In this document: positions 30,001-45,000 of the stretch, piece after piece
Numbering within the stretch: the stretch's first letter is position 1
Layout: every line of letters begins with the position of its first letter
Assembly (NCBI GenBank): GCA_028753945.1
Contig: JAPNXP010000003.1
Location: 3,596,001 to 3,660,000, forward strand
Length of the DNA: 64,000 bases
Direction of reading: 5' to 3'
DNA from: Hexactinellida sp. DTS-2022
Lineage: Eukaryota; Porifera; Hexactinellida
The notes under the pieces: generated by a model
What the model was told of the DNA's origin: nothing
The model's database searches: none
The model's input: only the letters and a program-made list of their open reading frames with translations
Translations under genes and position numbers: made by a program

Positions 30001-33000
30001 ATGTTGATTATGGAACCTCCTCTTAAATTAAATGTGGATACAGATATGTCACTCGAATTGTGACTACGTAGTACAATAGTAGAAGGGTAAAAGTTAGATA
30101 TATTGACTGCCTCGCTGAAAGTCAATGAAATTAAACCTAAATCCATATCGAGTGAAAAGAATTGAAGTGAAGGTGGGATAGTATCAGTTAGAATCTGGGC
30201 GGCTTGTAAAGCAAAACTTATGAATCCTATCGATCTACTAGGTACAGATAATTTATCAGTTGCTAGTGTAGATGTATATGCAAGGAAGGTATTTGTTGTA
30301 GTTGTTCCTATTTCGGGACTTGACTTCAACTGACTGAAGTCAGAACTAATCATCTGTACAGTAAATATGATGGAGTCTGAGCTAGTAAAAGCTGTTTGAG
30401 ATGATAAATGGATATATTTTGTAGATGTTGAAGTTAGATTCGTGTTAATGAGTGCAATGGCAGAAATGTTAATATTTAATTCTACAGGTTCAGAAAAGGT
30501 TAATATCAAAACTCCGGTTCCAACATTGAAGGTAAAACTCTTAACAAAGGGACCAACAGTATCTCTGTAAAAATTGAGAACACGCAACGTCATTTCAAGA
30601 TTATTATTAGTTGATGTATCAAAAAATGAACCAACAGGAAGATATAGAAACGTTGAATCTGTTGAAACAGCAATATTTGAGTGAAGCTGGAGTGCGAAAA
30701 AGTCGGATTCTCCAAGAATAATATTAATAACTCTGCTGTTACCACCTGAATAAAATGTATCTTGGAGAGTATATCTTTGGGTCCCTTGGGTGTCACTGCG
30801 GAATTCGAACATTGACAGATTCAAGGACAGACGTTCAATCACTTCTGAAAAGACTAATGAAAGTAAGGAATTTGACATATTTAAAGAAAACTCTACTAAA
30901 TAAGGTGAACTAGTATCCTCAGTTACATTTAAAGCCTGCAAAGAAGACAGAGGGAAAACTGGATTGGAGAATACATCTTTAATAAAATCTGAGCTAATTG
31001 AAATAAAAGTATTTGATATATCAGTAGAGAGACTAGTATCGCTTTGAATTATATCCAAGTCAATAGTAGAAAGCTGTATATTGATGAGGTCACTGTCCGA
31101 AGAAAATATTACTCCATCAGTAAGGGATGCGAAAGAGCTACCAATAAGTGAAGAAGATTGAATATCCAACTCAAAAACCTGAATAGATTGAGATGATATT
31201 ACTTCATCAAAGCTCAATGAAAGAATGTAAGTATTCAAGTTTAAGGTGAACAAGATGAGATTAGGACGGGTAGTATCGGGTGTAAACGTGGTAACAGCAA
31301 GGGCACTCTCAATAGAGACAGAAGCAATGAAGTTGAGGCTCATATCCCGGATTAATAATTTATCAAAGGAGATGTAAGTACGGTGCGTAGTTTTAGCAAC
31401 TAAATCATACTTATTCAAAGAATCAATATCAAACTTGGATATCTTCAAAGAAAGTATAAAATTATCACTAGACATAACTTCAATAGAAGTCAAAGAGTAT
31501 GTTAGGATGGGAATAGTGGATGAATTAACAAAGGGCTGCAAGACAATATAAGACACATCAAAAGAGTTTACCAAGACAGTTTCAGTAAAAGTGAGAGTGA
31601 GTATAGCAGTATTCATGTCCAAGTCAAATGAGAGAATTGCAGGTGGAATTGTATCATTAATAAATGTATCAATTACACGATCTACAACAGGAATTACGTC
31701 TAAGCCAGCAAAGTCTTGTATGAATCCCAGTGCAGCAGAAATAATTGTGTTATCTCGCGAAGTGGCGAGGTTAGCTTGGCGTTTGATTTCGTTCAAATCA
31801 GCCAGCATTATGTAAATGGATAACGTGTAACCATCATCAGATACTGATAAGCTCTGGGGAGTTTCAAAAGAAAATATAAGGTCTGGGGTAGAAGTCGCAT
31901 TTTTCATTACAAAAAAAGAAAAATCAAATGTGCTTTGGTTTACAAACTCACTGAAAGTAATTTCGATAAAACCAGAACTGAGATTAAAAGAAATGTTAAG
32001 AACATTCGGAGGAAGCTTATCCGGAGTAAATTCAGCTACTCTCAATCCATTCCCATCAGTTATAGCCAACACATCCAATCCATTAAACCCGTCAACAGCA
32101 AAAGCTTGCATTGTTAGGTAAGTAGAGTTTCTGCTAACAGCAATGTGAGGATTAGAACGGATACGTAAGTGATCATTTGGAGATAATTGACTATATATAA
32201 TGTAGTTAGATTCATTGCTTAAAGTGAAAGAAGTAGTTAAGGTATAACTAAATGCTGCAGTAGCGTAATCTTGAATTGAAAATGCAGTGAGATCAATAGT
32301 TGTAATATCAATGAGATCGTCAAAGGTTAGGTTTAAGCCACCAGTAACAATGTCCAGTGAAAAAGAAACTAGCTGAGGTCTACTAGAGTCTGGAATTACC
32401 TCTATAGCTTGAATAGCGACGGTAACCAAGTTCAGGTTAGCACTAATATCAGTATATACGGAGGGTGAAATTGCTAAAAAAGTATCATCCACACTATTAG
32501 CTAGATTCGAAATTAATTTAACATTTACTAAATCATCCAAATTAGGTTGAATTGATAACGTTAGAGAGTAAATGGCCTGTGTGATAATTATTCCTTCAGT
32601 CAAAGAAATATTTGAAATCATAGGTTCATAAATATTATTAGTGGATGCTAAAGAAATAGTAGAGATGGCAAAATTGTTAACAATGATTAGTTCCGAGAAT
32701 GTTATGAGGAGTGTGTTAGTGTTGAGATCCAATATGAACCCAGTTGCAAATGGAGGTATATAATCGATTATAAGATTGCTTACTTCAAGTGCTACCTCGG
32801 GAATAATTGGCTTAAGAACATTCCTCCCAAGGGCAAGGTCAGTACAAGTGATATTAGTTACAGACAGGAAGACTACTGAAACAATATTGGGCTCAAGAGT
32901 TAACTTGATTGCAAACACATCCTCAGAGGAGAACAAGAGGTAAATAAATTCAGAATCAATCGATGTTAGAAAAGTTCCACCAGTTAGGGTGTATGATATC

Positions 33001-36000
33001 ACTGATTCTATATATCCCTGAGAAATCTGGATTGTAAGCCCAGAAGAATCGAATGAATCTTTAGAAATTGGCTCAGAAAAATTTAGAAAAAGTTGCATTG
33101 CGTTTAAATCTAAATCCCAAGTTAGTAATTGAGGGGCCAAATTGTCTACAATAAATATGGACACAATAAAACCCGGGAAAGAATTAGATATTGGCTCATT
33201 AAGATTACCCGCTAAATCTCTAATAGCAAATGAATCCAGCGTGATATAGCAATTCCCTCGCATTGTACAAAGATTATCGAGCAACCGGATACGATCCAGA
33301 TCGTATCGACTTAATTTTAAAGAAACATAAGTGCTGTTAGGCGTGAGGATTTCGGCCTGGGACAGGCGAATAGATTGTTCTGGCTCTTCAAATAAGGACT
33401 GGAGTTTAAAAGAAGTAAAGTTAAGAGTAGTCGGATTAATAGGCTCTGAGAAAGTAAAATTTAATAATCCATCGATAATGTTAAATGAATCAAATTGAGT
33501 AAGTTTTGGGCTAGTTATATCATCAATTATCGTACCTGCTGTCGAGTTTAGAGTAGCAGGTGCTGTAGCTTGACCAAAAATATCAACAGTAACTCCTTGT
33601 AAAATAGAGAGAACACAGGAGTTCGTATTTACACAAATACGACGGAGAGTTAGTAGAGTGAAGTCCTCGTCACTTAATTGGATGACCGCATTCTGAGTAA
33701 TTTCAGGGATTGGAATACTGTTAATTAACTGCAAGCTGTTTACTGTAGAATACAAAGTCAATAAGCTAACTCTAAACTGAGTTGTATTCACTTGATCATC
33801 AAATTGTATGGTGAGTGTCAGGCTGTTGAAGTCCAGAGTAAATGATTTCGGACTAGAAGGAAAATCTTTGGCTATAAACAAATTTGCTTGTATGGCATCG
33901 GATTGAGAAATCCTCTCTAAGGGATTGGCATCCACATCTGTAACAGCTTCAGGATCAGAAGCAAGATAAGTATCCTCTCTTCTGGTGGCTAAGGTTGCCA
34001 GTGATTTCAAGGTGGCAGAATCATCAAATGTAACTTTGAAAATAATTACAGTAGAAAAATTTGAAGAAGTGACTGCAATCTGTTTTTGAAGAATGTATGA
34101 TACAGTTGGAAGAACGGCAGGCGCGTCCAATAATGTAATGTGACGTGCATCAAAAGAAGTCTCACTTACTGGCTCAGAAAATACAAGAGTAATTTCATCT
34201 GTCAATAAATTAAGAGAAAATGAGAGCAGTTTAGGAGAAGTTTGATCTCTTATCACTCTGCTTGCCCTAAGTGCATTTGTGTATACTATTTCTCGAACAA
34301 GATTACGTGACAAATCTAGAAGATTTCCTGAGAAAAGGTTAAGGAATGTATTGTTAACAAATACTCCTAGATTAGTATTATTTTTGATCAATGTGAAATC
34401 AGTAGAAGATAAATAAATCGTAATAGTAGATGAATTTAGAGGAGCAACTGAACTAGCATTGAGATAGTGTGAAACAGTGTTATCATAGGATAAGGACTGT
34501 AATGCAAGATTTGATGCATCAAATGTTGACCCTTGGACAATCTCCGTAAAAGAGAGTACAATAATCTGCTTATCGAGGTCAAGAAAAAAGCTAGAAAGAA
34601 TAGGGGATATAAAGTCTGCAGTGATTATATAAGATTGAAGAGCTGCCGAACTAGGGATAGCTAAAATTGGTACAGAAAAGACATCCTGCACGGAATTATT
34701 CTGAAAACTAATAAAGGTTGAATTCGAACTTAATCCAAGTGGAGGTTGATTTCGTATTTCATCCACTATTATTGTGTCTAAGTATAATATAATAACAAAA
34801 TCATTTATCGTTGATCCGAATCCAGAAATGGAAACTGTATTAGCACCAAGATATGTTGAGTGTAATGAAAACAATCCAGGAATTATTGAACTAGCGAGAA
34901 CAGTTTCAGAAAAAGTAAGTGTAAGAAATACTGTCGGAGTACTGCCAGTCTGATCAAGAGAAAAGTTTACAAGAAGTGGAGGAGAAGTGTCAATTGTATA
35001 ATTACTGACTTGTAAATTTGCTCCATTATTTGGGTTGGTGGACGTATCTGTTACAATGCTAGCTTTAACGTTAAGATAAGTAGAGTCACTGCTACTTGCC
35101 AAAGTTAAATGTATATTAAGGTAGTTAACGTCAGATTGTAGCAAGGAAATAACGATAGTTGCTCCTAAAATTTGACTAATACTACCACCAGTGAGAGTAA
35201 CAAATTGAACAGGTGTAGTTAATGAATCCTGAATAGTGATACCACTTACATCAAATTGACTGGGAACAACTGTTTCAGAGAAAGTTAACGAAAGAGTGTT
35301 GATATTTAGGTCGAGGTCGAACCGTGTAGGTTCAGGATAGGTATTATCTGGGGTAAATTTGGTTGAAATTATTGGATCTACAATAACTTCGATACTGTTT
35401 CCAGACATGTCTTTCAATGCTGTATTTTGTATAGATAAAAATGAATTTGATTCTGAAGTATAAAAGTTATCTATTGACTTGACAATGTTAACGTCCTCAA
35501 AACTAAGTGTAAATACCAATATATTAGAGGGTACAATACCGACACCACCACCAGTAAGGTTAAGTATACGCTGTGTAGGAGAGACACGGTTATCGTTATA
35601 AAGAGTGAAGCCAGAAGGAGTGACAGAAAGAGGGTTAATAGTTTCAGAGAAAGTTATAGTAAGTGTTCCGAAATTCATATCTACTTCAAATGCAAGTAAA
35701 ATTGGAGAAGTTGTATCATTAAAGAAGCTGGAGGCTTGCAATCCAACAGATCGAGCAAGTATTGGCTGAGCATTTGTATCTGTTACAGCCAGAGATGTAT
35801 AAGCAATAAATGTTGTATTTTGCGTTGTAGCAAGTTGTCTATTGCTCTTAATTAAATTAAGATCAATTAAACTGATTAACATTTCAATGATAGCAGAGTT
35901 ATCTTTGGATGATTGGGCGGATATGATTCGATGGTCTGCAACGTCTAAAAGACTAATGACATCTTTCCCTTGAAGAGTAAATGCAGAAGGTTGAAGATTG

Positions 36001-39000
36001 CTAGCATTAACAGATTCACTAAAAGTCAACAAAATCAAACCAGAATTTAAATCAAATGAAAAAGATTCGAGTATTGGAGATGTAATGTCGCGGAGAAGAT
36101 TGGATGCTTGTAGAGCGTTTGAAGATGGAATTTCTTTAAGTGGATTATTAAAAGTGTCATTAACCAAACCTGGAGTAATTGCTAGAAATGTGTTATCATT
36201 AGTGGTTCCAATTTTAAGGTTTCCTTTGATAATGTTAATATCAGGAGTAATGAGTGTTAGATTGAATTCTCTAGATGGGAATGTGGTTGATTGAGTGCCT
36301 CCATTCAAACTAACGACTTCTGTAGAGGAAGAAAGTTCTTGTGTAGATTGGACAATTATATTAATTGGATTAAAAAATTCAGTAACAACTACTTCTGTAA
36401 ACTGCAACTGAATGATCCCAAGACCCACATCAAATATAAAGGATACCAATTCAGGAGGAGTAGTATCAGAGATAAAGATTGTAACCTGTTGAGCATTTTC
36501 AGGCAATACTGGGACAAGGAGAACACCTGCGACATCCAAGACTGCGTTTGCACCTAATACTATAAAAGTAAAATCGATTGAAAGTGCGATACCGTTAGCT
36601 TTCATATAATCCAAATCGGGAGGAATTATTTGAATTGTCATTTCATAATCAGGAGATGTAGAAACATTTCCTGCGGTCAGATATACAATAGTGGAGGTAG
36701 CGTTATTTTGTTTTGAATTTTGGAACCCAATTTGAGCAAACCTAAAAGTACCAATGTCCATCACATCATCAAATGTTAAAAACAATTCCCCAGTGTTCAT
36801 ATTAAGGTTAAAGTTGAGCAATTCAGGACTCTTCGTATCCGGAACAAGAGATCTAACCTGCGTAGGATTCAAGGGAGAGATCACAGTAATTGGTATTCTT
36901 GAAGTGTCTTGGAAGGAGGAATATTGAAGAGAAATAAAACTATTATCTATGCTGGTGGCAATGTTAGGACTTCTGACTTTAATTAATCGAATATCATTGT
37001 CAGTCAGTGATAGTATTATTTCAGTATTAAATACAAGTGCAGTAATGGACTTGGCGCCTGTTAAACTGACATATGTAGTATTTGGGATACCATGGAGGGT
37101 TATTTGCGAAAAATCTATCATGTTTTCATTAATTGGTTCATTAAAGGATAACACAATAATCTCTTGGTTCATATCCAATTCAGTAAACTGGACTAAGATG
37201 GGCGGAGTTATATCATTAGTGTAAATATTAACTTGTACACTAATGTTAGTAGAGATTATTGGGTTGGAAGTAGTATCTACGATAAAATCACTAAATGTTA
37301 TTAACGTATTAGTTTCGCTTGTTGCTAGGTCGTCATTAGCCTTGAGAGCAATCAAGTCAGGTTCTAATAAACGATAAGCTGATGATATTCCATTTCCAGT
37401 AGTAATTATATTAGAGCCAGTCAAGGATAGAGTTATGTTACCGATTAAATTAACAAATGTAATTTTAAGAGCATCAAAGGATTGGACATCAACTGTTTCA
37501 TCAAATGTAAAAACAAGAATGCCAAGATTGAGGTCTAGGTCAAACAGGAGAAGGTTAGGTGGAGTAGTATCGAGAATGAATTGATTAGCATTCTCCGAAT
37601 CCTCGAAAGTAGTACTATTCTGAACAGCGACGATTTGATTACCACTCATATCTTGAATAAACATACGATAGAAGCGTATCCAACAAGTTGAGCCAATATT
37701 GCATAATGTGGAGTCTGCTTTTATGAAGTTGAGATCATTTAGAGAAAGCCGAATTTTTAAGATTGAACTATCAGAAGTAAGTATTTCAACCTGCCTAAGT
37801 TGAAGAACCGAATTTAGGCTATTATCATCTTGATACCAATCTTGAAGGTAGACATTGTATATGTTAACTGAAGAAGCGTTTATTGTCTCCGTAAAACTTA
37901 GAACTATTTCGCCGGTGTTCATATTAAATTGAATGAACTGAGCCAATCTTGGTGGCGTCGTGTCTGAGACAAAATTATCTATTTTGAGACCTTGATTAAT
38001 TGTACGAGGAACTACAGAATTGCCAAATGTATCACTGCTAGAAGTATTAGGATATGATATAAAACAATTTTGACGAGAAGTGCAAAGCTGTACTCTTTTA
38101 AATTCATTCAAGTCAGAAGTATTGAAAGATATTACAACATCAGGAGAATTAGCAGAAGGTTTAAAGCTGAATGAGGGAGATAAGACTACTGTAGGAACAA
38201 ATTCTGAAATTTGTATCCGTATTTCTGATAGGTCGAGAGAATATATATCAACCGTCTCTGAAAAATGGAGAGTGATGTTTCCTGAACCATCTGTATCCAT
38301 GTCCCAAGATAGAAGATTAGGTGGAGATACATCACTCGCGAAATTGAGGACAGGGATAGCGTTGACCGGTAATATACTATCAGCAGAATTACCAGATTTG
38401 TCTTTAATTATGTCAGAAGTAAAAGAAATGAATGTGTTACTTGAATTGAAAGCCAAGTTTTGAGTAATCTTAAGTTGATTGAGGTCATACAAAGGTATCA
38501 CAAAATTAACAGTAGTTTCAGAAGGTTTAGAAGTTACAATGGTATTAATTTGAAGGGTGTAAGAATCAGCGTTGCTTTGGTTAGCAGCGTGAAATGTGAT
38601 AGCGGTAGATTGGAGGGATTCTTCATCGATACTTTCAGAAAATATTAATGTTAACAATGCAGTGTCCATGTCGAGATCGAAACTAACCAAGGTTGGGGCG
38701 GTGAAATCTTCCAACACTTGAAAAGCTCTTAATAATTCAGGTAACATAATACCGATGAGAGGATTCAAAGAAATGTCAAATAAAGAGCCTTCTTGTATAG
38801 AAATAAATGTGTTATTAATATCCGTTCCTATTGATAGTTCATCATTTAGTTTGTCAACATCAATAGCACTAAGTCGTACAGTTATGACATCTGAAATAGG
38901 ATTTGAGATAAGAATACTAGAAGTCAACTGAACAAGGTCTGTGGTTGGAAAGGATGCGTCGTTGTAGATGCTGATGCTGCTAATATCGTAACTAGTAGCA

Positions 39001-42000
39001 TTAATTATCTCAGAAAAAGTAAGAATAATTTGATTCAAATTAAGATCTAAAGTAAAAGAGTCCAAAGTTGGACTCTGATTGTCAACAACTATTTGATAGG
39101 CTTCCAAAACAGCAGAATTATTAATTTGGTTGCCAACCATATCAACTAGCCCGCCATCAATTATTCTAAGAAAAGTTGTATCAGGTTGAGTTGCAATGTT
39201 CATATCAGCTTTAAGATAAGATAGAATTGAGTCAAGAAGGATAAACTCAATCCTCTGACTATTAAAACTTGTAATTACATAACCACCAGTAAGATTGTAA
39301 GATTGACCTAAACTTACATTCGAAGAAGGATGAAGAATGAACTTAGAAAGTTCAGTAATGGTAGTGACTCGAATAACTTCATCAAAATACATCACCATAG
39401 AACCAGTTTTCAGGTCAAGGTTAAACTTAAGAAGTTTTGGACTTGTGGTATCAGGTGTAAAGTTTCCTACTGCAATACCACTTGTACCTCCACTAGAGGA
39501 AACATAGTTCCTAATCAAACTAGTGTCAACAAATGCCAATGAAGAACCACCTGGAGCAGCATTATCATCCAGGAACAAAAAGGTGGAAGTATTGCTTACG
39601 GCGAGGAGAGTGTCTGTTTGAAGATTGAAAAAATCTGTCTCATCCAATAATACGGAAACAACCCCAGAGTTACCAGTAAGAACTAACCCACCACCTAAAG
39701 GGTACTGACTCTGTGTTTGAATAATGTTATTGTCCGAGAAAATTATGATTTTAGAATAGTCAATATCAGAGACCAGAACCGGTTCATCGAATAAAAACGT
39801 GATAATTCCTCGATTCATGTCAAGATCAAAATCTAACAAGTTGGGGAGAGTAACGTCTACAATAACCGAGGAAGCCAAAAGTGCAGAATCAGGAACAATA
39901 TTTATAATTGGATTTTCATTATAGTCAACAAAAGAAGTATTCTGAATAGTGAGAAAAGTATTCGACTGAGAGGACGCAAGTTGGGTTCTTGCTTTAATGG
40001 CATTAAGATCAATAATGGACAGTTTTATGTTCAATATGAGTCCAGTTGTTGAGAGGAGGGTACCATTAGTGAGTGTATAGTTCTGCAAAGAAAGAGAGAT
40101 TCTTGAAGAGGATTGAAGTGACATGGATGAGTAATTTATTTCAGTGGTAACAGTCTCCGTGAAGGTAAATGATAAAATGCCAAGATCCATGTCCAAATAA
40201 TATCCTGTAAGCTGTGGAGAAGTAGCATCATTAAATATAAAAGATGCTTGAAATGGCAAAGATATGGTAACAGCAATTATAGGATTGAAAGATAAATCTT
40301 GAATTATATTGTTAGGGAAGGAAATGAAGGTGTTGTTAAGAGAATTACCAAGATTAGAATTAAGAACCAATGAATTCCTATCTTGAGGATTTAGCAAGAT
40401 ACTCAAACTTTTTCCATTAGATGAACGTAGTGATGTGCCGGTAGTTATCAACAGTAAATTAGATGAAGAAGAGGCATTGAGAAGTGAAAGACCAATCGCA
40501 AGATTGAAAGAAGACTCAAGCACAAATTCACTAAAACTGAGTAAGATAGATCCATCGTTAAGATCTAAAACAAATTTTGAAAGATAAGGAGGAGTTGTAT
40601 CAAAAATTAGAGTTCCATTCAATGCTTTTCCATCAGTAATTGCGAGCAAATCAATTCCATCCACATTATCGATAGCAAAAGCTTGTATTGTGAGGAAAAG
40701 GTTACTTTCACTAGTAGCAATCATTCCATTGTCGCGAAATCTTAATAGATCGTAATCAGAAAGATGAATTGGGACAACAAATGCATTATCAAAAGTTGCG
40801 ATTAAGGTAGTTGTAGTCAACTGATAAATACGGCCGGGAATAGCCAGTTCAGAAGATTGCATAATAATAGCAGTTGGATCAAAAGTAGAAACATTCATTA
40901 AATCATCAAAAGTTAGAATTAGATTGCCATTCTGTACATTGAATGTATAAGAAAACAGTATAGGCCGTGTTGAATCAGGGGTAAATAAAGCTACAACAAT
41001 TGGACCAATGTCAGAATTGAAGTTATTATTATAATCAGAAATAGAATTTATCGAAAAAAATAGATAAGTGTTAAACCTTGAAGTAGCCAAGTTATATATG
41101 CCTTTAATTTGTGTAATATCATCTGGAGTTATCAGGATAGTAGCGACATCGTCAGAAGTAGAAGGAATTGACAAACTTGCCTTGAGTGAAATGTTAAGTG
41201 ATAAACTATTCAAATTGGAAAAAAACGAAATTCCTGGAATGATTAGCGAAGAGATATTAATTGGTTCGTTAAATGTAAGAGTTAAGATGTAAGTATTTAA
41301 GTCTAAACTGAAACTATCCAAGGTTGGACCAGTTATATCGGGTATAAATAATGATACTTGAAGTGGTGTGGATATAATATTTTCTACAGGATTCGCACTC
41401 ACATCAGTGATGACCGTTGAGAGCAGAGAAAGAAAGGTGTTGTTCAAAGAAAAAGAGGGTATGGTTGATTTGATTGAATTGAGATCAGCCTGTGATAATG
41501 CCACAAAGATGATCTGATCAGAATCAGAAGAGTTTGTCACGCCTCCTGTTAAAGTAATAAAAGGATTAAGGGGTGTACCAATCCCAATTGTTATGCCCGT
41601 TGCAATAAGAGATGAAACAAGCATTGGTTCTGTAAATTCCAATATCAAGATACCACTATCTAAGTCAATCTTATAATTCAGTAGTGATGGACGACTTGAG
41701 TCCGCACGGAGCGAGAAAGAAGGATAACCTGGGAATTCCAAAGTGAATTCTGAGATAGGGTTGCCAAATACATCAAAAACCGAACCTTCCTGTAAGTAAA
41801 CGTAACAACTTCCCGGATTAAAACAAAGGTTCACTCTTTCTTGAATTACAAAAAGATCTGACGGTATAACACCGATATCAATTATGACTGAATTTCCTTG
41901 TGTAAGGTCAGTGCCAGAACTGAGAAAGTGAGAATCTGAAATATCGGAGAATAAACTTTGAATCCGAATCTTTATGAAGTCAACTGAAGATGAGTTCACA

Positions 42001-45000
42001 GGTTCGTCGAATTGAAGGCGAATTAAGCTGGTTACATAATCAAATAATAAGAAACTTTCAAGTTTAGGTGAGGACACATCCGGAGTTATAGTACCTACTG
42101 ATAAAGCTTCAATGGTAGAAACAGGTTGTAAACTAATACCAACTTGATCCAGTATTGCACTGGACCCTTGGATAGAAAGAAAGCAATCTAACGCAGGGGT
42201 TGACGTACATAGTAAAGGTTCTAATTTGATGGAATTCAATTCATCATTGCTGAGTATAAGAGAAACGGTTGATGAGGGTTGAACAGTAACTATATAGGAC
42301 GTATTCAGAAACAATTGAACATTAGGAAAGATAGATCTAGTATTGATCAGTAGAAACTGGGCAGACATCAATGTAGATACGTTTACTGTTTCGTCAAATA
42401 TCAATAACAGCTCTCCAGTATTGAGATCAATGTCAAAACTGGTCAGTTGTGGATTAAAAGTATCGTTAGCGAAGTATCGAACTTGAATAGCATTATTTGG
42501 TCGGATAGTGGAAACATAGTTAAGTGATGAGTCTTTAATAAGATCAGCCTGGATGGATACCCATGTAGTGGAAATAGAGGAAGCAAGTTGAGGAATAGCT
42601 TTAATATTATTTTTGTCCGTCTCATGTAATTCAAAATGGAGATACAATCCGCTCAAATAAGCGCTCTTATATCCGCTGAGGGTATATGAGAAAGAAGGAA
42701 ATTGAGCACTAGAATCTTGAAATGTCAAGAACCTCGCATCAAATGAAGTTAGTGAGACTACTTCATCAAAAAGTAGAGATACAAAGCAAGTGTCAAAGTT
42801 AAAGTCAAAGAAATTAAGGTTAGGTCTAGTTGTGTCTGGGATAATTAGCTCAACTCTTAAAGCAGTTAAAAGAGAGAGAGCATAATTACCAGCAATATCA
42901 GAGACAATTCCATTAGTAAAGTTTATATATGTATTGTTAATATTAGTAGCAAGAAGAGAGTTATTCTTGATTGTATTCAACTCATTTGATGACAGAACAG
43001 CTTGAAGAATATTCAAAGAAGAACTATACGCAGATGTACCTGACAATAAGAGAGAATCAGAAACGCCATTAGTAAGGATAATTAAACTTGGAACAAAAGT
43101 ATTTTGTACCACATCTTCGTTAAATGTTAATAAAAATGCTCCGACATTTAAGTCTAATCTGAAGTTGCTTAGTCGAGGAGGGATAAGATCTACATTGTAT
43201 ATGTTTACAAGAAAATCGTTCAGAATTAAATTTGAGTTTGGCACAGCCGAATTATCAGTAATCGCCTCAGCATCTAGTCTAATGAATGAGGTATTATCGT
43301 AACGGAAGAGAGGAGACAGGTTACGGACTGCCTCTAAGTCCGATGCACTCACAGATATATTAATTATCACACTCCCAGTAGTTATAAGTATACTAGATGC
43401 AGAGAGTCTGAAGCGAATGCTGGGTAAAAGTGGACCAGCAGTTAACTCCAAATTAGTCATAATAAAGCTACCAGGATTAATCGGTTCATTGAAAATTAAT
43501 TGAAGTAAAAGTGGTTCAGTTTCTAGAAAAGCATTAAAAGAGACCAAGTCAGGGGAAGTAGTGTCTGGTATAAAATCAGTTTCGAGAATAGATAAAGCAT
43601 CACTCAAAAGAATCTCCCTTATTCCGTTATTGCTTATATCAAAAACAGTATCGTTAAGGAGAGTGAGGAATGTAGTAGAGACAGAGTCTACCAAAGCAAC
43701 TATGGATTTTATTGAAATTAGATCATACACACTGATATTTACTTCCAGTACAGTATTCAAGCCTTCTGATACAATAAAACTATCAGAAAGTGAGATACTT
43801 GCAGTCGCGATTACTTGATTGTTTTGTAATGTAATGTCACTGATAATGAGAGACTCGGCTAACACGCTTTCAGTAAAGGTCATCAGCAAAATTCCTTCAT
43901 CAATATCAAGGTAATACCGCTGGAGTACAGGAGGTACGGTATCTGGTATAACAACACTGGCTTGTAAGCCTTCATTGACACCACGGGGCTGCAAACCTAT
44001 TTCTGACATATCGATGGTCGCATTGGAAGAATAGGATATATGAGTGTTTCCCAATGCCGTAGCAATGTTGCTGTCTGTTTGGAGAGAAACTACATCGGGT
44101 GGCGTAAGATTAAGAGTAAGGGTACTAGAGGGAATTACGCTAGTTAACAAGCCACCAGAAAGAGTTATAGAAGAGATTGAATTGGCACGAGAACTCTGGA
44201 ATGTAATTGATGGAGGGCGGAAAGTGAGAGGATCTACAGTCTCCGAGTACGTTAGGATTAGAACATTCAAGCTCAGGTCAAGTGTAAAACTCTCAATAAT
44301 GGGACCTGTAGTGTCAGGAATATAGCTTCCTTGGATCGCTTGACTTGTTCCAATAGGAATACCAATATTTTCAGCGGGGTCTTTAAACGGGTCTGTAGAT
44401 ATCTGAAGAAAGGTTGACGATTGATCAATAGCTAATATTCTATCAGACTTAATAGCATTTGAGTCGTATGTATTTAGAGCAATTACTAGAATTGGAGAAT
44501 CTAAAGTTGGTTTATCTCCACCAGTGAGCGTATAATATTTAGAAGATGTGCTTTGACTACTCCGAAGCGTAAATTTAGTCAGGTCGAGGGATGATACTAA
44601 TATTGTTTCAGAAAAAGTAAAGGTTAAAGTATTTATGTTAAGATCTAGTACAAAAGCACTAAGAGCAGGAGAAGTGGTATCGGAAACAAAGGAAGATGCT
44701 CTAAGAGCGTCGGTCGGGGGTATAGGAACAACATTTAAAGAACTCATATCACGAATTGCTTCGGAATTAATAGAGAGAAATGTGTTAGATTCATTGGTAC
44801 CGAGATTACTTAGTGATTTTATTAAGTTAAAATCATCTTCAGTTATTCTCACAAAAAGAACATTAGTAGGTATATCAGATGGAGGAACAGAGCTAGTGGA
44901 TAGAGTGAATACGGTAACATTTACTCCAGTAATGTTGCGGGCACTCTGAAGAGTAACAGCCTGAGGATTAAAAACAAGGGGGTCAACAGTCTCACTGAAT

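Larger units (their letters stand above)
25281..33803 (-). repeat. 23-unit super-repeat block L3 (U69-U91), 2,841 residues
   Basis: Anchors are 25629, 25998, 26361, 26742, 27114, 27486, 27870, 28245, 28608, 28983, 29367, 29736, 30111, 30489, 30843, 31203, 31581, 31947, 32316, 32691, 33072, 33444 and 33795. The Cys units are U91/U90, then U80/U79. D-type U87 is as expected, but U76 has F-T-E and is the only exception at the 18 D-type positions. U80 has Y-D-E and the short C-x3-C loop. Confidence 0.88.
33804..42398 (-). repeat. 23-unit super-repeat block L2 (U92-U114), 2,865 residues
   Basis: Anchors are 34173, 34542, 34905, 35274, 35643, 36015, 36393, 36765, 37137, 37497, 37887, 38256, 38634, 39009, 39378, 39783, 40155, 40527, 40902, 41265, 41628, 42003 and 42390. 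The Cys units are U114/U113, then U103/U102. The D-type units are U110 and U99, both F-D-D. U107 is long for an ordinary unit (405 nt). Confidence 0.88.

Noticed and set aside
42443-42634. Short minus-strand open frames in another phase (here and near 3686, 15695, 21209, 45353, 53615, 61592)
   Set aside because: All lie in a single out-of-phase minus frame beneath the giant frame. They are low-complexity Leu-rich shadows, not overlapping genes.
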